From: Gigaspora rosea
Taxonomy: Eukaryota > Glomeromycota > Glomeromycetes > Diversisporales > Gigasporaceae
Assembly (NCBI GenBank): GCA_003550325.1
Contig: QKWP01000062.1
Span: 456,000-519,999 of the forward strand
Direction of reading: 5' to 3'
DNA: 64,000 nucleotides
The notes below the pieces were generated by a model. That model saw only the letters and a program-made list of their open reading frames with translations, had not been told where the DNA came from and ran no database searches. A program made the position numbers and the translations under genes. This document shows, one piece after another, positions 23,346 through 34,300 of this stretch (position 1 is its first letter; each line of letters opens with the position of its first letter).

Positions 23346-24102
23346 TGTAGATCAACTGTTAGATAATCTCGCTAAACATGTCTCCTCTCTCTATCTAAAT
23401 CTTTAAATGCACTTCTAAATTCTGATTCAAATATATACTAGATTTCCTTTAATGCACTTTTTCTTATCATTTTTTAAATTCATATTGTTAGAAGTTTAGT
23501 CTTTTTGGATACGTTTAGAAAGATCTCTCTATACAAGGATGCTAATGGCACTATACTGAGAGTTACTTAAACTTGCAGATTACTAAGAGTTACTTAAACT
23601 TGCAGATCTAAGGAAGGTATTTTTTATAATACTTTTTTAACTTCTACTAATATAAGCAAAACAAGCCTGGCAATTACTATATACAATTCTTTTACAAGCA
23701 ATTATAGAAAATTTAGTAGGGTTTTATTGCATAACACCTGGGCTAGCACTTTAGCAATGCAATTCATTGGAACCAGGCTTTTATCAACATGAATTTAGAG
23801 AACAATTAAGAACAATAGCGACAAAACATATACTAGACATATATGTGAGCCTAAAATTAAAGTGGCATTTAGAGAGAGGTTGCACTTAGAGGGGTTGCAC
23901 TTAGAGAGTTAATGTTGATTGTACAATGATTCAAGATATACAGATGAAAACAAAAAAGCTGGTGATTGTGGGAAAAGGTTTCAACTTAGAATTAGTACAT
24001 ATAATTGCATTATTGAATAGATCTTATCTGATAGGCTAGATAATATCAAAACATCTGAGGAAGAATTTGGTTCTGTATATTCTGCAGCCTAGTTGGATAG
24101 TA
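23346..24102. repeat. Repeat region with partial direct copy at 26520-26700
   Basis: The segment about 23925-24100 (AATGATTC, GAATAGATCTTA, GATAATATCAAAA, GAATTTGGTTCTGTA, AGTTGGATAGTA) recurs in diverged form at about 26540-26695. GTGCACTTAGAGAG words and a duplicated GAGTTACTTAAACTTGCAGA also occur near 23560-23605. These look like internal parts of the Tigger-like element whose left end is at 24103. Confidence 0.4.
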
Positions 24103-24232
24103 CAGTCAGACCTCTTTAAGTGCACCCTCTATAAGTTCACACCCTCTCTAAATGCACATTCAAATTCTGGCCCAAATATAGCACTTTTTATTATTATTCT
24201 CTAAATGCACGTTGCTAAAGTATGGTTCCAAG
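24103..24232. mobile_element. Left end of a Tigger/pogo-type MITE, truncated by a hAT insertion
   Basis: It starts TA-CAGTCAGACCTCTTTAAG and carries CTCTAAATGCACGTTGC near its end. It is the same family as 62160-62329, whose TIRs are complete. The right end is not recognisable after the hAT element. Confidence 0.55.
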
Positions 24233-25600
24233 TAGTGATCCTGGTCGATCAAAATTTTTCGACCGACCAAGCCGATGAAATTTTATCGGCTTAGTCGGCT
24301 TAGCTGAAAATTTCAAATAAATCGCAATTTGATCAAAACAACCTGCAATAATTATCTTGTACTTGTATTATCGTGAATAAAACCCGATTAGAAGATATAA
24401 TACTATATATAATTATGCGATTCAATAATTTATTAAATTAAAGTTGCTTTTAATTTGCCGAATTTAGTAAAAATTTTTATTATATATTAAAGGAGTATCG
24501 TGTTCCAAGCACCATTAAAAGTTACGAATTACATTTAAAGCAGGGTTTATTCTATGCGCATTAAATAAATATAAACGTACCGGTACGTTCCAATGAGAAA
24601 TTGCCAAAAAATTCGAGCATGTGAATTAAAGTGGCTTGAATATATCTTAAAATCATATGTTCCCGAATAAATATGTATAGCTTACGTGAATATGATTTTT
24701 GCATTTGTATTTAGCTACATACGACGTTGGTTTTCTAAAATAATGAGTTCATAAACTTAAATTATGAATATTTGCTGAGTATAAATAACATTCATTAATT
24801 TAAGTATCTAAAATGCTATTATTTTTACTTTTAATTAACTTTTTAAACGAAAATTCACTTCAAATGGCTTTATTACGATATAAGAGTAGTTTTTTATACA
24901 AATAATTCATAGTATAAGGAGAGATACCTACCTGAATTCTTCAAATAGAAGTGACAAATCAGTCGATATAATTAATAGTTAGCTCAGCAATCGGAATGCT
25001 TCAGTTATATTTGGGTTTTTCAGTACACTATATTTTTATTTTATATGTATGTTTGATTTCTCCTAACGCTGCTAGCTAAAATTGTTTTATACTTGTCAAA
25101 ATATTTCGACATTTAATATTTAGGCATGACGAAATTCTAAATAATATCGAAATAAAAAAAAAAAAAAACAAAAAAAAAATATATATATATATGAGTTAAA
25201 TATTGTCAGGAATAATGCTGAAATTTGGATGTGAAATGAATGTATCTGATTGGTTAGGGTTAGGGTGTTCAGCCAATAGGGTTTTCAAACATTCAAATTT
25301 CAGCATCATTAAATTCCTTCCATATGCTTCAGACAAAGTTGGTATTTTATTTAGTGCGGGATTTTTTTCCTTCTTTAAAAGACATGGACTCTAATCAATT
25401 TCGTAAACTTCTGTACTCGGTTACAATTTTCAATATGGTATTGGTATTAAGAAAGACGAAAGAAGACCTTTGAATATTATATGAAAACAGTTGAGTTGGA
25501 AAATTCAGTTGTGATAAGTGATATTAGTACAGTAGTACAGTAATTGCTATTATTATGGAATTGGAGTAGAAATAAATTACTGGAAAACATTTGAATATCG

Positions 25601-25709
25601 TATAGTCACGAAATAACACTTAGTGGTGTAATTCCGAATCTCGTCCAAAATTATTCTTAATTAACATTGAAATTCGAAATTATGCTCCTGCACTTATTTC
25701 GCGACTATA
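25601..25709. mobile_element. 109-bp MITE with pogo-like TIR
   Basis: The left end TATAGTCACGAAATAACACT and the right end (TATAGTCGCGAAATAAGTGC on the other strand) are inverted. The TIR resembles the TATAACCGCGAAATAACGCA end of the pogo element at 39590-43019, so it may be a deletion derivative of a related family. Confidence 0.6.
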
Positions 25710-26289
25710 CAGTATTGTAAAAGATCGGCTGATTTGGATGATGCTATTGGAATATTTAATATTGACATTCATTATGAAACTGAGTTTAAGATAATAATAA
25801 AGCATTTGAATATTTATAAAAATCTACTAATCGAGATATCGAAGCAGCAATGAGTAATTTTGCTTGATTAACAAATTAATTATCACTAATTTAGAGATTT
25901 AGTCATACTTATAATGTATATTGACAACATTTCGACGTCATGTCGAAATATATTCAACACGAAATTGTCTAAATGTATGACTAAATAGGGTATTTCGACT
26001 AATAACATTAATTTCTCACCTTACATCACAAAAAAATATAATAAAGTTTTAACTTCAAACAGCCCAATTTGTGAGTTTAAAGAATTTTAATATGTCTAAG
26101 CAGTTAAATTAAGTTATTAGAATTATAAATATTTACTATTTATTCTAATTTTGTTTACTTTACAAGTATAAAAAATAATTTATTAATCTAATACTTACAG
26201 GACGAATAGGCGATTTCAGCATGATAATAATACAGTTATCGTTACAAATTTGTGCTATTGTATTTCGAAGTAAATAAAAATTAATCAAT

Positions 26290-26317
26290 AACAGGTGGTG
26301 CATAAGCACCACCTGTT
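26290..26317. repeat. Perfect short hairpin in the hAT-like element
   Basis: AACAGGTGGTGC, a four-base loop ATAA, then GCACCACCTGTT. The arms are perfect and GC-rich against an AT-rich background. Confidence 0.7.
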
Positions 26318-26979
26318 GAGCCAGTAATACAGTCGTCAAGTGTACTAAATAAATGTAATTACTTATTATTTGTCAAGTTGGTCATAGATATCGATCTAGT
26401 TTTGAGAAAAAATTTTTTACTTATAAAATCAGCTAGCCGATTTTAGAAAAAATCGACCGACCGAGTCGAAAAATCGGCTTAGCCGATTTTTTTAATTTCA
26501 ACCAGGATCACTAGTTCCAAGGGTGTTCATTTGGCTGTATAATGATTCGATTGTATTAGAAGATCCAACTTTGAACTGATTTATATAATCATATTGTTTA
26601 ATAGATCTCATTTAATGGATTAGTGATATCAAAAAAAAAACAGTAGAGGATAATTTGGTTCTGTACATTCCACAATCCAGTTAGACAGTATTTGAAAGTA
26701 ACATAGTTCTCATATAACAATTCAGGATGGACAAGTAGAAGCAAGAAGGTCATTAATTGAGCAAAAATCTAACATTGTTGTATTCAATATCTTGTCTTGC
26801 TTTAATAAAAGTCCTCATGATTTTTTAAGACTTAAGTTGTTATTTATGTACAATTTATTCAATATATATTGAACTAATTCGTTTTATATTATTTAAAAGA
26901 TTTTTATAGTATTCATAATACAGGTTACATTCATGTAAATTTTCATTAGCAACAATATTTTGCATATTAATATCATCCA

Positions 26980-27386
26980 AAAATAATTCAGAAGATCATA
27001 TTTATGAGGTTTTACCATATATTGCTCCTGAGGTTTTACAAGATCAGACAATTATAGAAACTATTGATATTTATGACTTCAGGATTATTATGAAAGAAGT
27101 TTTACCTGGACAAAACCTTTCGATAGCTAACTATTTGATGAAGCATTTCGTAATAGGTCATATTCTGAATTTCATAGAAATTGGACCCAGGTAGAAATTG
27201 TTGCTATATGATTACCCGAAATATATAATAATTTACTCGGATAACCTAAATAGGAATTTCTCAACAAGCCCAATCTCTAGTAATTCAAAATTTAATAAGT
27301 GTATCGTTTATCTTAAATCAATAAAAACAAAAATTATTTTAAGTACATTAAATAAAGGATCTCACAGACTAAATAAATGTGAATAA
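26980..27386 (+). pseudogene. Protein-kinase C-lobe fragment, decayed
   Basis: The plus strand reads HIYEVLPYIAPEVLQDQ, then IDIYDFRIIMKEVLPGQ. This is recognisable as the activation-loop APE motif and the DIYSFG-type F-helix of the tyrosine-kinase-like kinases that are abundant in mycorrhizal fungi. The critical DxxSFG is altered to DIYDFR. A frame ending at 27386 may be the decayed end of the domain. No N-lobe or catalytic HRD/DFG region is visible upstream, so this is a fragment. Confidence 0.65.
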
Positions 27387-27498
27387 TCATTAAAGATTTA
27401 AAAATGGAAAGTTATATTTATAACACCGTGTTATATAACACCCTATCACATGATATAATATAACAACCAATAGCAGTGCAGCGCATATTAGTTTAATA

Positions 27499-27647
27499 TA
27501 GAGGTTGGAACCGGTTTTAATAATTCGGGTTTATCACGTAAATTTTGTGATATTTAAGAATTTAATCCAATTAAATTTTAATAAATTCTAAAATATCACA
27601 AAATTCACGTGATAAACCCGAATTATTAAAACCGGTTCCAACCTCTA
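27499..27647. mobile_element. 149-bp near-perfect palindromic hAT MITE
   Basis: The arms start TAGAGGTTGGAACCGGTTTT and stay nearly identical for about 65 bp, leaving a very small loop. The flanking GTTTAATA (27491-27498 and 27648-27655) is an exact 8-bp duplication. Confidence 0.85.
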
Positions 27648-27740
27648 GTTTAATATATCGTTTTATGTACTGAATAAAATATGTTGATATCTATGTAAAT
27701 TAAGAACTGTTATTTGTCACTTAAGTGACAACGACTTATG

Positions 27741-29132
27741 CAGTGTTGGGCTGGACATTGGACATGGACATTGGACCACCCATGTCCAGTCCAGTCCAAT
27801 CCATTGGACCAGAAGAGGTTGGACATTGGACATTGTGTAACATTAAATTAGTGCATAAAAATGTGACAATTGGCCAATCAAATTATAAATTTTTGAACTA
27901 TTATACTTGATTTATTATAATATACTTTTGATGCAAAGATAAAATTCAAATAATTTAACAATTTAAAGATTAACTATAGTTACTAGCATATGTTTCTGAA
28001 AATAAGCTACCTCTTAAGGACAATTTTGGGCACAAAAAATCCAGAGTAGCTTATTTTCAGATATAATCAATTTTTGGTCAATCACCAATAGTCATTACAT
28101 AGTAAAGTCTAAATTCTACTATGTAAATCGATTATTAGCACTTAAATAAACTTGTTTGGGAACTACACTACACATATTCTGAAAGTTTCATCAAAATATG
28201 AGCACTTTTTATTATTTGACTTTTAATTTTTATATTCAATGAATATATTTTGTTAATAAAATTTTAATCTCTTTGTTAAATATAAAAATTAAAAATTAAT
28301 TAATAAAAAGTTTTCCTATTTTGTTATAAATTTTAGGGTATACATATTTTAATCTCCTTAATAAGTTTACTTAAGTGGCTTTGCTTTAATCAATTTGCTT
28401 AGTAAAGTTTGGACTTTACTATATAGTAACTTTCATCAATCATGAGGTAGCTTATTTTTAAGTTAAAGATATTTTTGGAGTAGCTTATTTTTGGAGGTAG
28501 CTTATTTTGGCAATATACAGTATAAGAAACTACTAATTTCTGTAATTGTAATAGTCAGCCTAATTAATAGTAATAATAATTATTATAAAATTACTATATA
28601 TATATATAGTAGAACACAATCTAAGTTTGACAATTCAGATTGATTCTCCAATCCAAATAAATTTAAATATCCTGATTAGAGATTTTTAATCAGATTGGTC
28701 AAAGAACTTGAATAACAAATCTAAGGATATGCTTAAATGCTAACTTTAAATATGTATAATCTAATGCAATTCAATCTGACTTTTATAGAATCCAGATGAT
28801 TTGTCAAAAATAAAATTAAAGCATTATATTATAACTTTGGTATAACTTATTCATAATTGTTAATTCTAAAGTTATATATTAAATAGAATTCTTTTATTGC
28901 TTAGGATTATATAGAATTCTATTGCAACTTATACTAATTTAGAATTAATTTAAATTCTTTTATTGTATAGATTTAAATAGAATTTTGTTGTAGCTTATAT
29001 AATAAATAATTTTAGAAATTTTAGTAAATAGTTGGACATATTGGACCTGGACTATGTCCAAGCATATGTCCATTGTCCAGTCCAGTCCAATCATGTTAAA
29101 ATTAGATGGACATATGTCCAATGCCAACACTG
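27741..29132. mobile_element. 1.4-kb non-autonomous hAT element with GGACAT subterminal repeats
   Basis: TIR CAGTGTTGG at both ends, flanked by exact 8-bp GACTTATG copies (27733-27740 and 29133-29140). Both subterminal 100-bp zones are packed with TTGGACAT, ATGTCCA and GTCCAGTCCAGTCCA words in both orientations. hAT transposases are known to bind arrays of short subterminal motifs. The middle holds a palindromic repeat (28003-28515) and no ORF. Confidence 0.85.
28003..28515. repeat. Palindromic repeat family member
   Basis: The outer arms are AAAATAAGCTACCTC and the reverse GAGGTAGCTTATTTT, with extra copies of GTAGCTTATTTTC-like words near each end. The inner arms are TAGTAAAGTCTAAATTCTAC and its partner. 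It is related to the inner part of 10671-11189. Confidence 0.65.
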
Positions 29133-29140
29133 GACTTATG

Positions 29141-30025
29141 TATCACTGAATCAATCAGTTACATGATCTTGTGTAATGTAACATGATCAGAAAATTCAAA
29201 ACAAACGTTCGTTTTATCAAAAAACAACAAAAATCGCTTATTACTCAAAATCTGCATAGGAAACCACCTTCCGTCCTCTAACAAAAAGTTTTTTTTGAGC
29301 GATTTTACTATATACTCCAAACCCTAACCCTAAACCTAGTGCTTACCCTAACCCTAAACTAACAAAAGCTAAACTTTATCGATACAGAGATGATCTACAG
29401 GTGACAATATCACATGCGTCGCATATAACTTAATCCTCATATTCAAATCTTTGCTCAAAAATTAGTATAAGACTCGCTTTTTTCCGTACTCTAACAAAAG
29501 TTTTTTTTAAGCCATTTTACTAAACGATACCTTCCGAATTTAATTATAAGAACCGGATTTTGATTAAATCCAGATCTAACAATTAAATCCGGGATCTAAG
29601 CTGCATTATACATATGATAAAACAAATATGTATACGGAACATAGGTTACTGCACAAGGAAAACAAATATGCACATTGAAACAATAGCATTAGATCACTAT
29701 AGTAGGTTTAGTATCATAGTTAAAATTCAACACGCATAGTATAAACATTAACATAAAAAAAAAGTGGCTTCATCCACATATCACTGCCACTTCATGTGCA
29801 ATAAATTTGTCTCAACAAATGCAAATCAAAACATTCAAAAGAAGATAATCATATTACCTAGAGGCATGAATATATTAACTAATGTAATCATAACTTAATA
29901 TGTCCGCACCTCTTTATACCTTAAAAAAATCAATCTTACCCTGGCTATAATATCTAAAAGATACATAAAAATTAATAATCATATACAAGTAAAATTGATA
30001 TCTTTTTTAACACGCATACTACATA
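29141..30025. repeat. Dispersed repeat with telomere-like words, then AT-rich spacer
   Basis: 29165-29345 is a diverged copy of 21836-22010 and ends in CCCTAACCCTAA-type words, repeated again near 29340-29355. From 29360 to 30025 no gene or paired repeat was found. Confidence 0.5.
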
Positions 30026-30986
30026 CTACTGAGTTGTATTTTCTCTAGATCGTTTTAGCGGGCACGTGCTTTGATAATGATTAGGTTCATGACAGAATCT
30101 GCAAATTCTTGGTTTCAATGTTGATTTCTTTTTCGCCTGGAACTTCTCTTGTTTCCCTTTAATATGCTTTTTGCGTGGTTCCCCTTTACCAACATGATAG
30201 GCAAGATCTGCAATGTTTTCAATAGAAACCGCATGTCCATCAATTTGAGTAGATAGAACGTTTGAATTCTGACGCTCCTTAAAAATTCGAAGCTCCCTTT
30301 GTTGTGTTTCTTTTTCAAGTTCAAATTTTTTCTTATCAACATAGTTCTGCAAGAAAACTTCTAACTCATGATCATTTTCGTCATTATCTTGTAAAGCGAT
30401 AGCCTGTTTCGCAAGACTCATAGCTTTGTTAAATCGAACCTTCTTTTCTATGCGTTTTTGAAACTTATTTTCTTGAATATTATCAATTTGAAATAAGTTC
30501 ATATCTGTCATAGTACTTAATTGCTGCGTGCTTGGAACTAACTCAGTATTACGACTTGCTGTTAAAAATGGTTTTTGAGACCGTTCAGATTCTGTTACTT
30601 CATCTTTACACCATCGTATGGGCAACAGCATTATATGAAACTTAGCAAAATTTGATTCAAGCAATACGCAAAAAAAATGCCGACACACAATCCTGTGGCT
30701 AGCTAGCAAAAGACAAGTGCACAAATGACGTCCATTATTAAACAATATAATATATAATGTAGTGAATTGACTTAGCCGAAGTCAAACATGTAATTTTCCA
30801 AATTTCTTGAATAATTGAATATTCATTTTCAGTGATTAAAGCTGATAAATATGATTGTGAAATATCATACACGCTTTCAATGAAATCTTCATCATATACA
30901 AATTCTTGTGAATTCAACGAAGCATCAGCATCTTGCAGCTATTAAAATAGAATTAATAAAATTTGATGCTTACATATGATTTTCAT

Positions 30987-31117
30987 GATATCTGTTTCTC
31001 TGAAAGGCCATTTGCCTAACATCACATAAGGTGATAATTTACTAATAATATATTGCTACAACTGACCCTAACCCTATGTGATGTTAGATAAATAACCTGT
31101 CGGTGAAATAGACATCG
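30987..31117. repeat. Inverted-repeat MITE inside the MULE intron
   Basis: Arms GATATCTGTTTCTCTGAAAG and its complement, then TAACATCACATA on each side, with CCCTAACCCTA in the loop. It lies wholly inside the intron 30939-31159, so it would not disrupt the coding frame. Confidence 0.6.
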
Positions 31118-31323
31118 GGAAAGTGAACAATTATAAAACAAATCCAATAAAGTACTTACTTGATCATTTAAATTAGTGTCACTAAGTGAAAGTACTTGAG
31201 CTCAGTATATAGTAGACTGAACTATTTGTTTTTGTTGTTCAGCTGCTAAATTCGGCGTTAAGTACTTATCGATTTGTTTACTGATTTGAGGAAAAACATA
31301 TTGCAATGCGATATGGTTATTGT

Positions 31324-34300
31324 TCCAGGGGAGACCGTCCCAAATTAGGAAACGATTACCTGAGTCACCCGGCCATTACACAAATGATAAAAATTTTTTT
31401 TATATGTTTTATAATACTATTAGTTCTGATTGATCAAATTAATAAATTTTTGAATTATTAAATAATAAAGGCATAACGATAATATTTAAATTAATATTAT
31501 TAGTTTCCGATTAGTGATGGGACCTCTTGAGTTTTTAGTTAATAATGAAAAAATTAATAATGTGTTATTAATATTATTAACTTCGATCATCGCTAATAAT
31601 CTCGAAAAGATTGACGCAACTTTTCGTTTTTATACATCCTGCACTAATTAGCTGCGCCATATATTATTATGTCGTTATTAGTTAACAATTCGATCAATTA
31701 ATTAATCATTATTAATTATTATAATTAAAGGCATAATTTATTAATTTATTAAATAAAAAAAAATTATATATTTTACAACTCAAGAAATGATTTTTTCGCA
31801 AATTCTAATTCCTCTATTGTTGTATCGCCCGCTGCTATTTCGACATTATCTATATTATCCTCAACGATATTTTCCCTTCTCTCATCAATAAACTCATTAT
31901 CGCCTAATTTTTTTACCAAACTTACCTTTAGTGCATCAACATTTTTTTTAATTTCATCCTTAAGATAATCCAAACATATTAAACATTTAAATTGACACTT
32001 CTCTAAGCATTGATTATGGTAACCGTGCCCACAAGCAAGAACTTTACCACAATCCGAATAATCAATGCAATTACAATTCAAGTAGTCGCATAAAGTGGTT
32101 GTAAAGGGTTTTCTAGAGGTAACAAAACCTCTTGGAAGGTGACGATCCGTTATTTCGTAGCCTAAAGAATACAACTTATACGTGTTAATATTGTTAGACG
32201 AATTAATAATTAGAGAATACCGATAGCGGGCTTGATATATCTTCTTAAATAAGCCTAAAAGTAATACAGCGCATTTTCGAGAAAGTATGTGCAATTGCTT
32301 GGGCGTATATGGATACTTGACAGAATCAACAAAATATTTTCTAAAAGCGTTATCTTCGCGGTGCTGAAAAATAAAACGAGCCTCTTTCTGCAATTGCTCT
32401 GCCTCAGAAAACTTCGCCGTACGTCGTCGAATAATACTGTGAACAAGCTCTACAGGACAATCGCTTAAAGAGGCGAGTCGATTAGTAATCATATCCATCA
32501 ATGGGTGATTAGTATCCATCCAAAAAAAAATATCTGAAAAAAACATTAAAGGTGCACGTTTGTAATTTTTTCGATCAAAACGAAGAAAAAGATCGCTCCA
32601 GCAGCGCATACAAGCCTCTTCGTAAGCCGGCCAGTTACCTTCACGATGATGCACCGCATAGACGTCGAGAACTAAAGGGATTAAATTACTCAAAAGATCG
32701 GTTAAATATAAAAATTCAATATTTTTACAAGCATTTCCAAATTTTAAATAAACAAAATCAACTATATCAAGCCAGGCCATGCGCATAATATAAAGAATCA
32801 AATCAATCCGCCATGGCCGTGGCGTCTTACCGAGAACCTTATTTTCTCCAAAAATACCTTTGTAAATGTCATTGAACAAAAGTGAATATTTGTCAAAAAC
32901 AAGTTCACGACTATTCAATGAAATGTGAAGGGGCCCCATCATAGGCAAAAATGCCGTAACGAATCGAGGAATAACTTCGTTGTTGAGAAGAATCCGGTGT
33001 GCAATAGCTTTGCGGATAAAGAACTGCCCAGGCCAATCCGCAACGATCGGTATTACGTGGTTAGAAAGATACTCTCCCATCGGTTCTTGATCATGCACGA
33101 TTTGAAGAGCTTTTGTATAATTTTCAACACTCTTCAAGTTACTTTCGACAAAATCAAAAAGGATAGCATTCTGTATATGTCTATCGCTTTTTTTTTCTGC
33201 CAACCTGTCATCGTAACTGTGCAATGTTAGTTTTTCTATAAGATCATCATTAGAACCTTTACCTTTTATGCGATCATAATAAGAAATTCCAAGGTTGGCC
33301 ATAAATCGTTCATCGAGATGCTTCATAATTAGCTCATCGTCAACGATTTTTGGATTGAGTGCCCCGTTACGTGGTATAGCTGGTATGGGACACAGATTCG
33401 TTATGATTGTTGCCATGTGTGCTGCCCAAGACGTATCAGTAGTGTCAGGTTGTTGCCGTGGAGTATGAATATTATGATAATCGTCAATATTCAATATGAA
33501 AGAATTTTCAGAACAATTCTTAAGGGCCTTCTCTACATATTCTTTATGGGTCTCCGAAATTTTTTTCTTTTTACGATCTACTGCTCTTGCAGTTGTAGTT
33601 ATACCGATATTAGCCAACGTATTCAGACCCTCATTGCTTGTACCTACAGAATCTAAATAATATGCTAAGTCGAATTTAAAAGAATTAATTTTTGAATTAT
33701 TTAATGATGCAAGAAGATAACATAAAAAAACCATTAATCTTTTCATACGGCCCATTGTCTGCTCACAACGTTCAAACGGCCGAGCTAATAAATAAAGTTG
33801 ATCGAAGAAGTTCTTCAAGCTTGGGTCAATTTGTGGGAGTAATTCTCGCATTTCATCAAACAAATATATAGGGCCTTCTTTCCGCGTATGTTCTCTCTCA
33901 TAAAAAATTCGAGCCATAGATCCAACAACTTCAACAAGGTTAATCATACTTACCTCCTCTTCGTCTACGGCCTCTATATCCTCTTTCATTATAGTTTCTA
34001 CATCTCTTAATTCTACACCTTCTTTAATTTTATTTTCTATTTCTTCTTTAATTATGTCGTCTATATCTACTTCAATTACATCGTCATCTTCAGCTACATC
34101 TACATTGGTTACTGCTTCTTCAACTGAGACTTTTGGCCGTTTTGCTTCTCTTTTTAATCTTCTTAGTTGATTTTCTACACAATTCATGTAGCAAGAATGA
34201 CATAGGTAGTTATTTTTTTTCCAAGTTACTTTTAGCAAATCGTAAGCTTCAGCTTCTTTCCACTTATTTCCTGTTAACGAACGAAATCTAGATGTTTCAG

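Larger units (their letters stand above)
24233..26513. mobile_element. 2.3-kb non-autonomous hAT-like element, exact 8-bp duplication
   Basis: TIRs: TAGTGATCCTGGT at both ends, followed by subterminal CGACCGACC, CGGCTTAG and AATCGGCTTAGCCGA words. The flanks are GTTCCAAG at 24225-24232 and 26514-26521, a perfect 8-bp duplication as in hAT elements. No transposase frame was found. Internal features are an imperfect hairpin (25208-25320), a 109-bp MITE (25601-25709) and a perfect 12-bp hairpin (26290-26317). Confidence 0.8.

Noticed and set aside
25203..25394. 63-residue ORF in the hAT-like element
   Set aside because: It overlaps an imperfect hairpin. Composition follows the repeat and no transposase motif is present.
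32255..33656. Several plus- and minus-strand ORFs of 63-101 residues within the 854-residue gene
   Set aside because: Shadows of the large intact frame.
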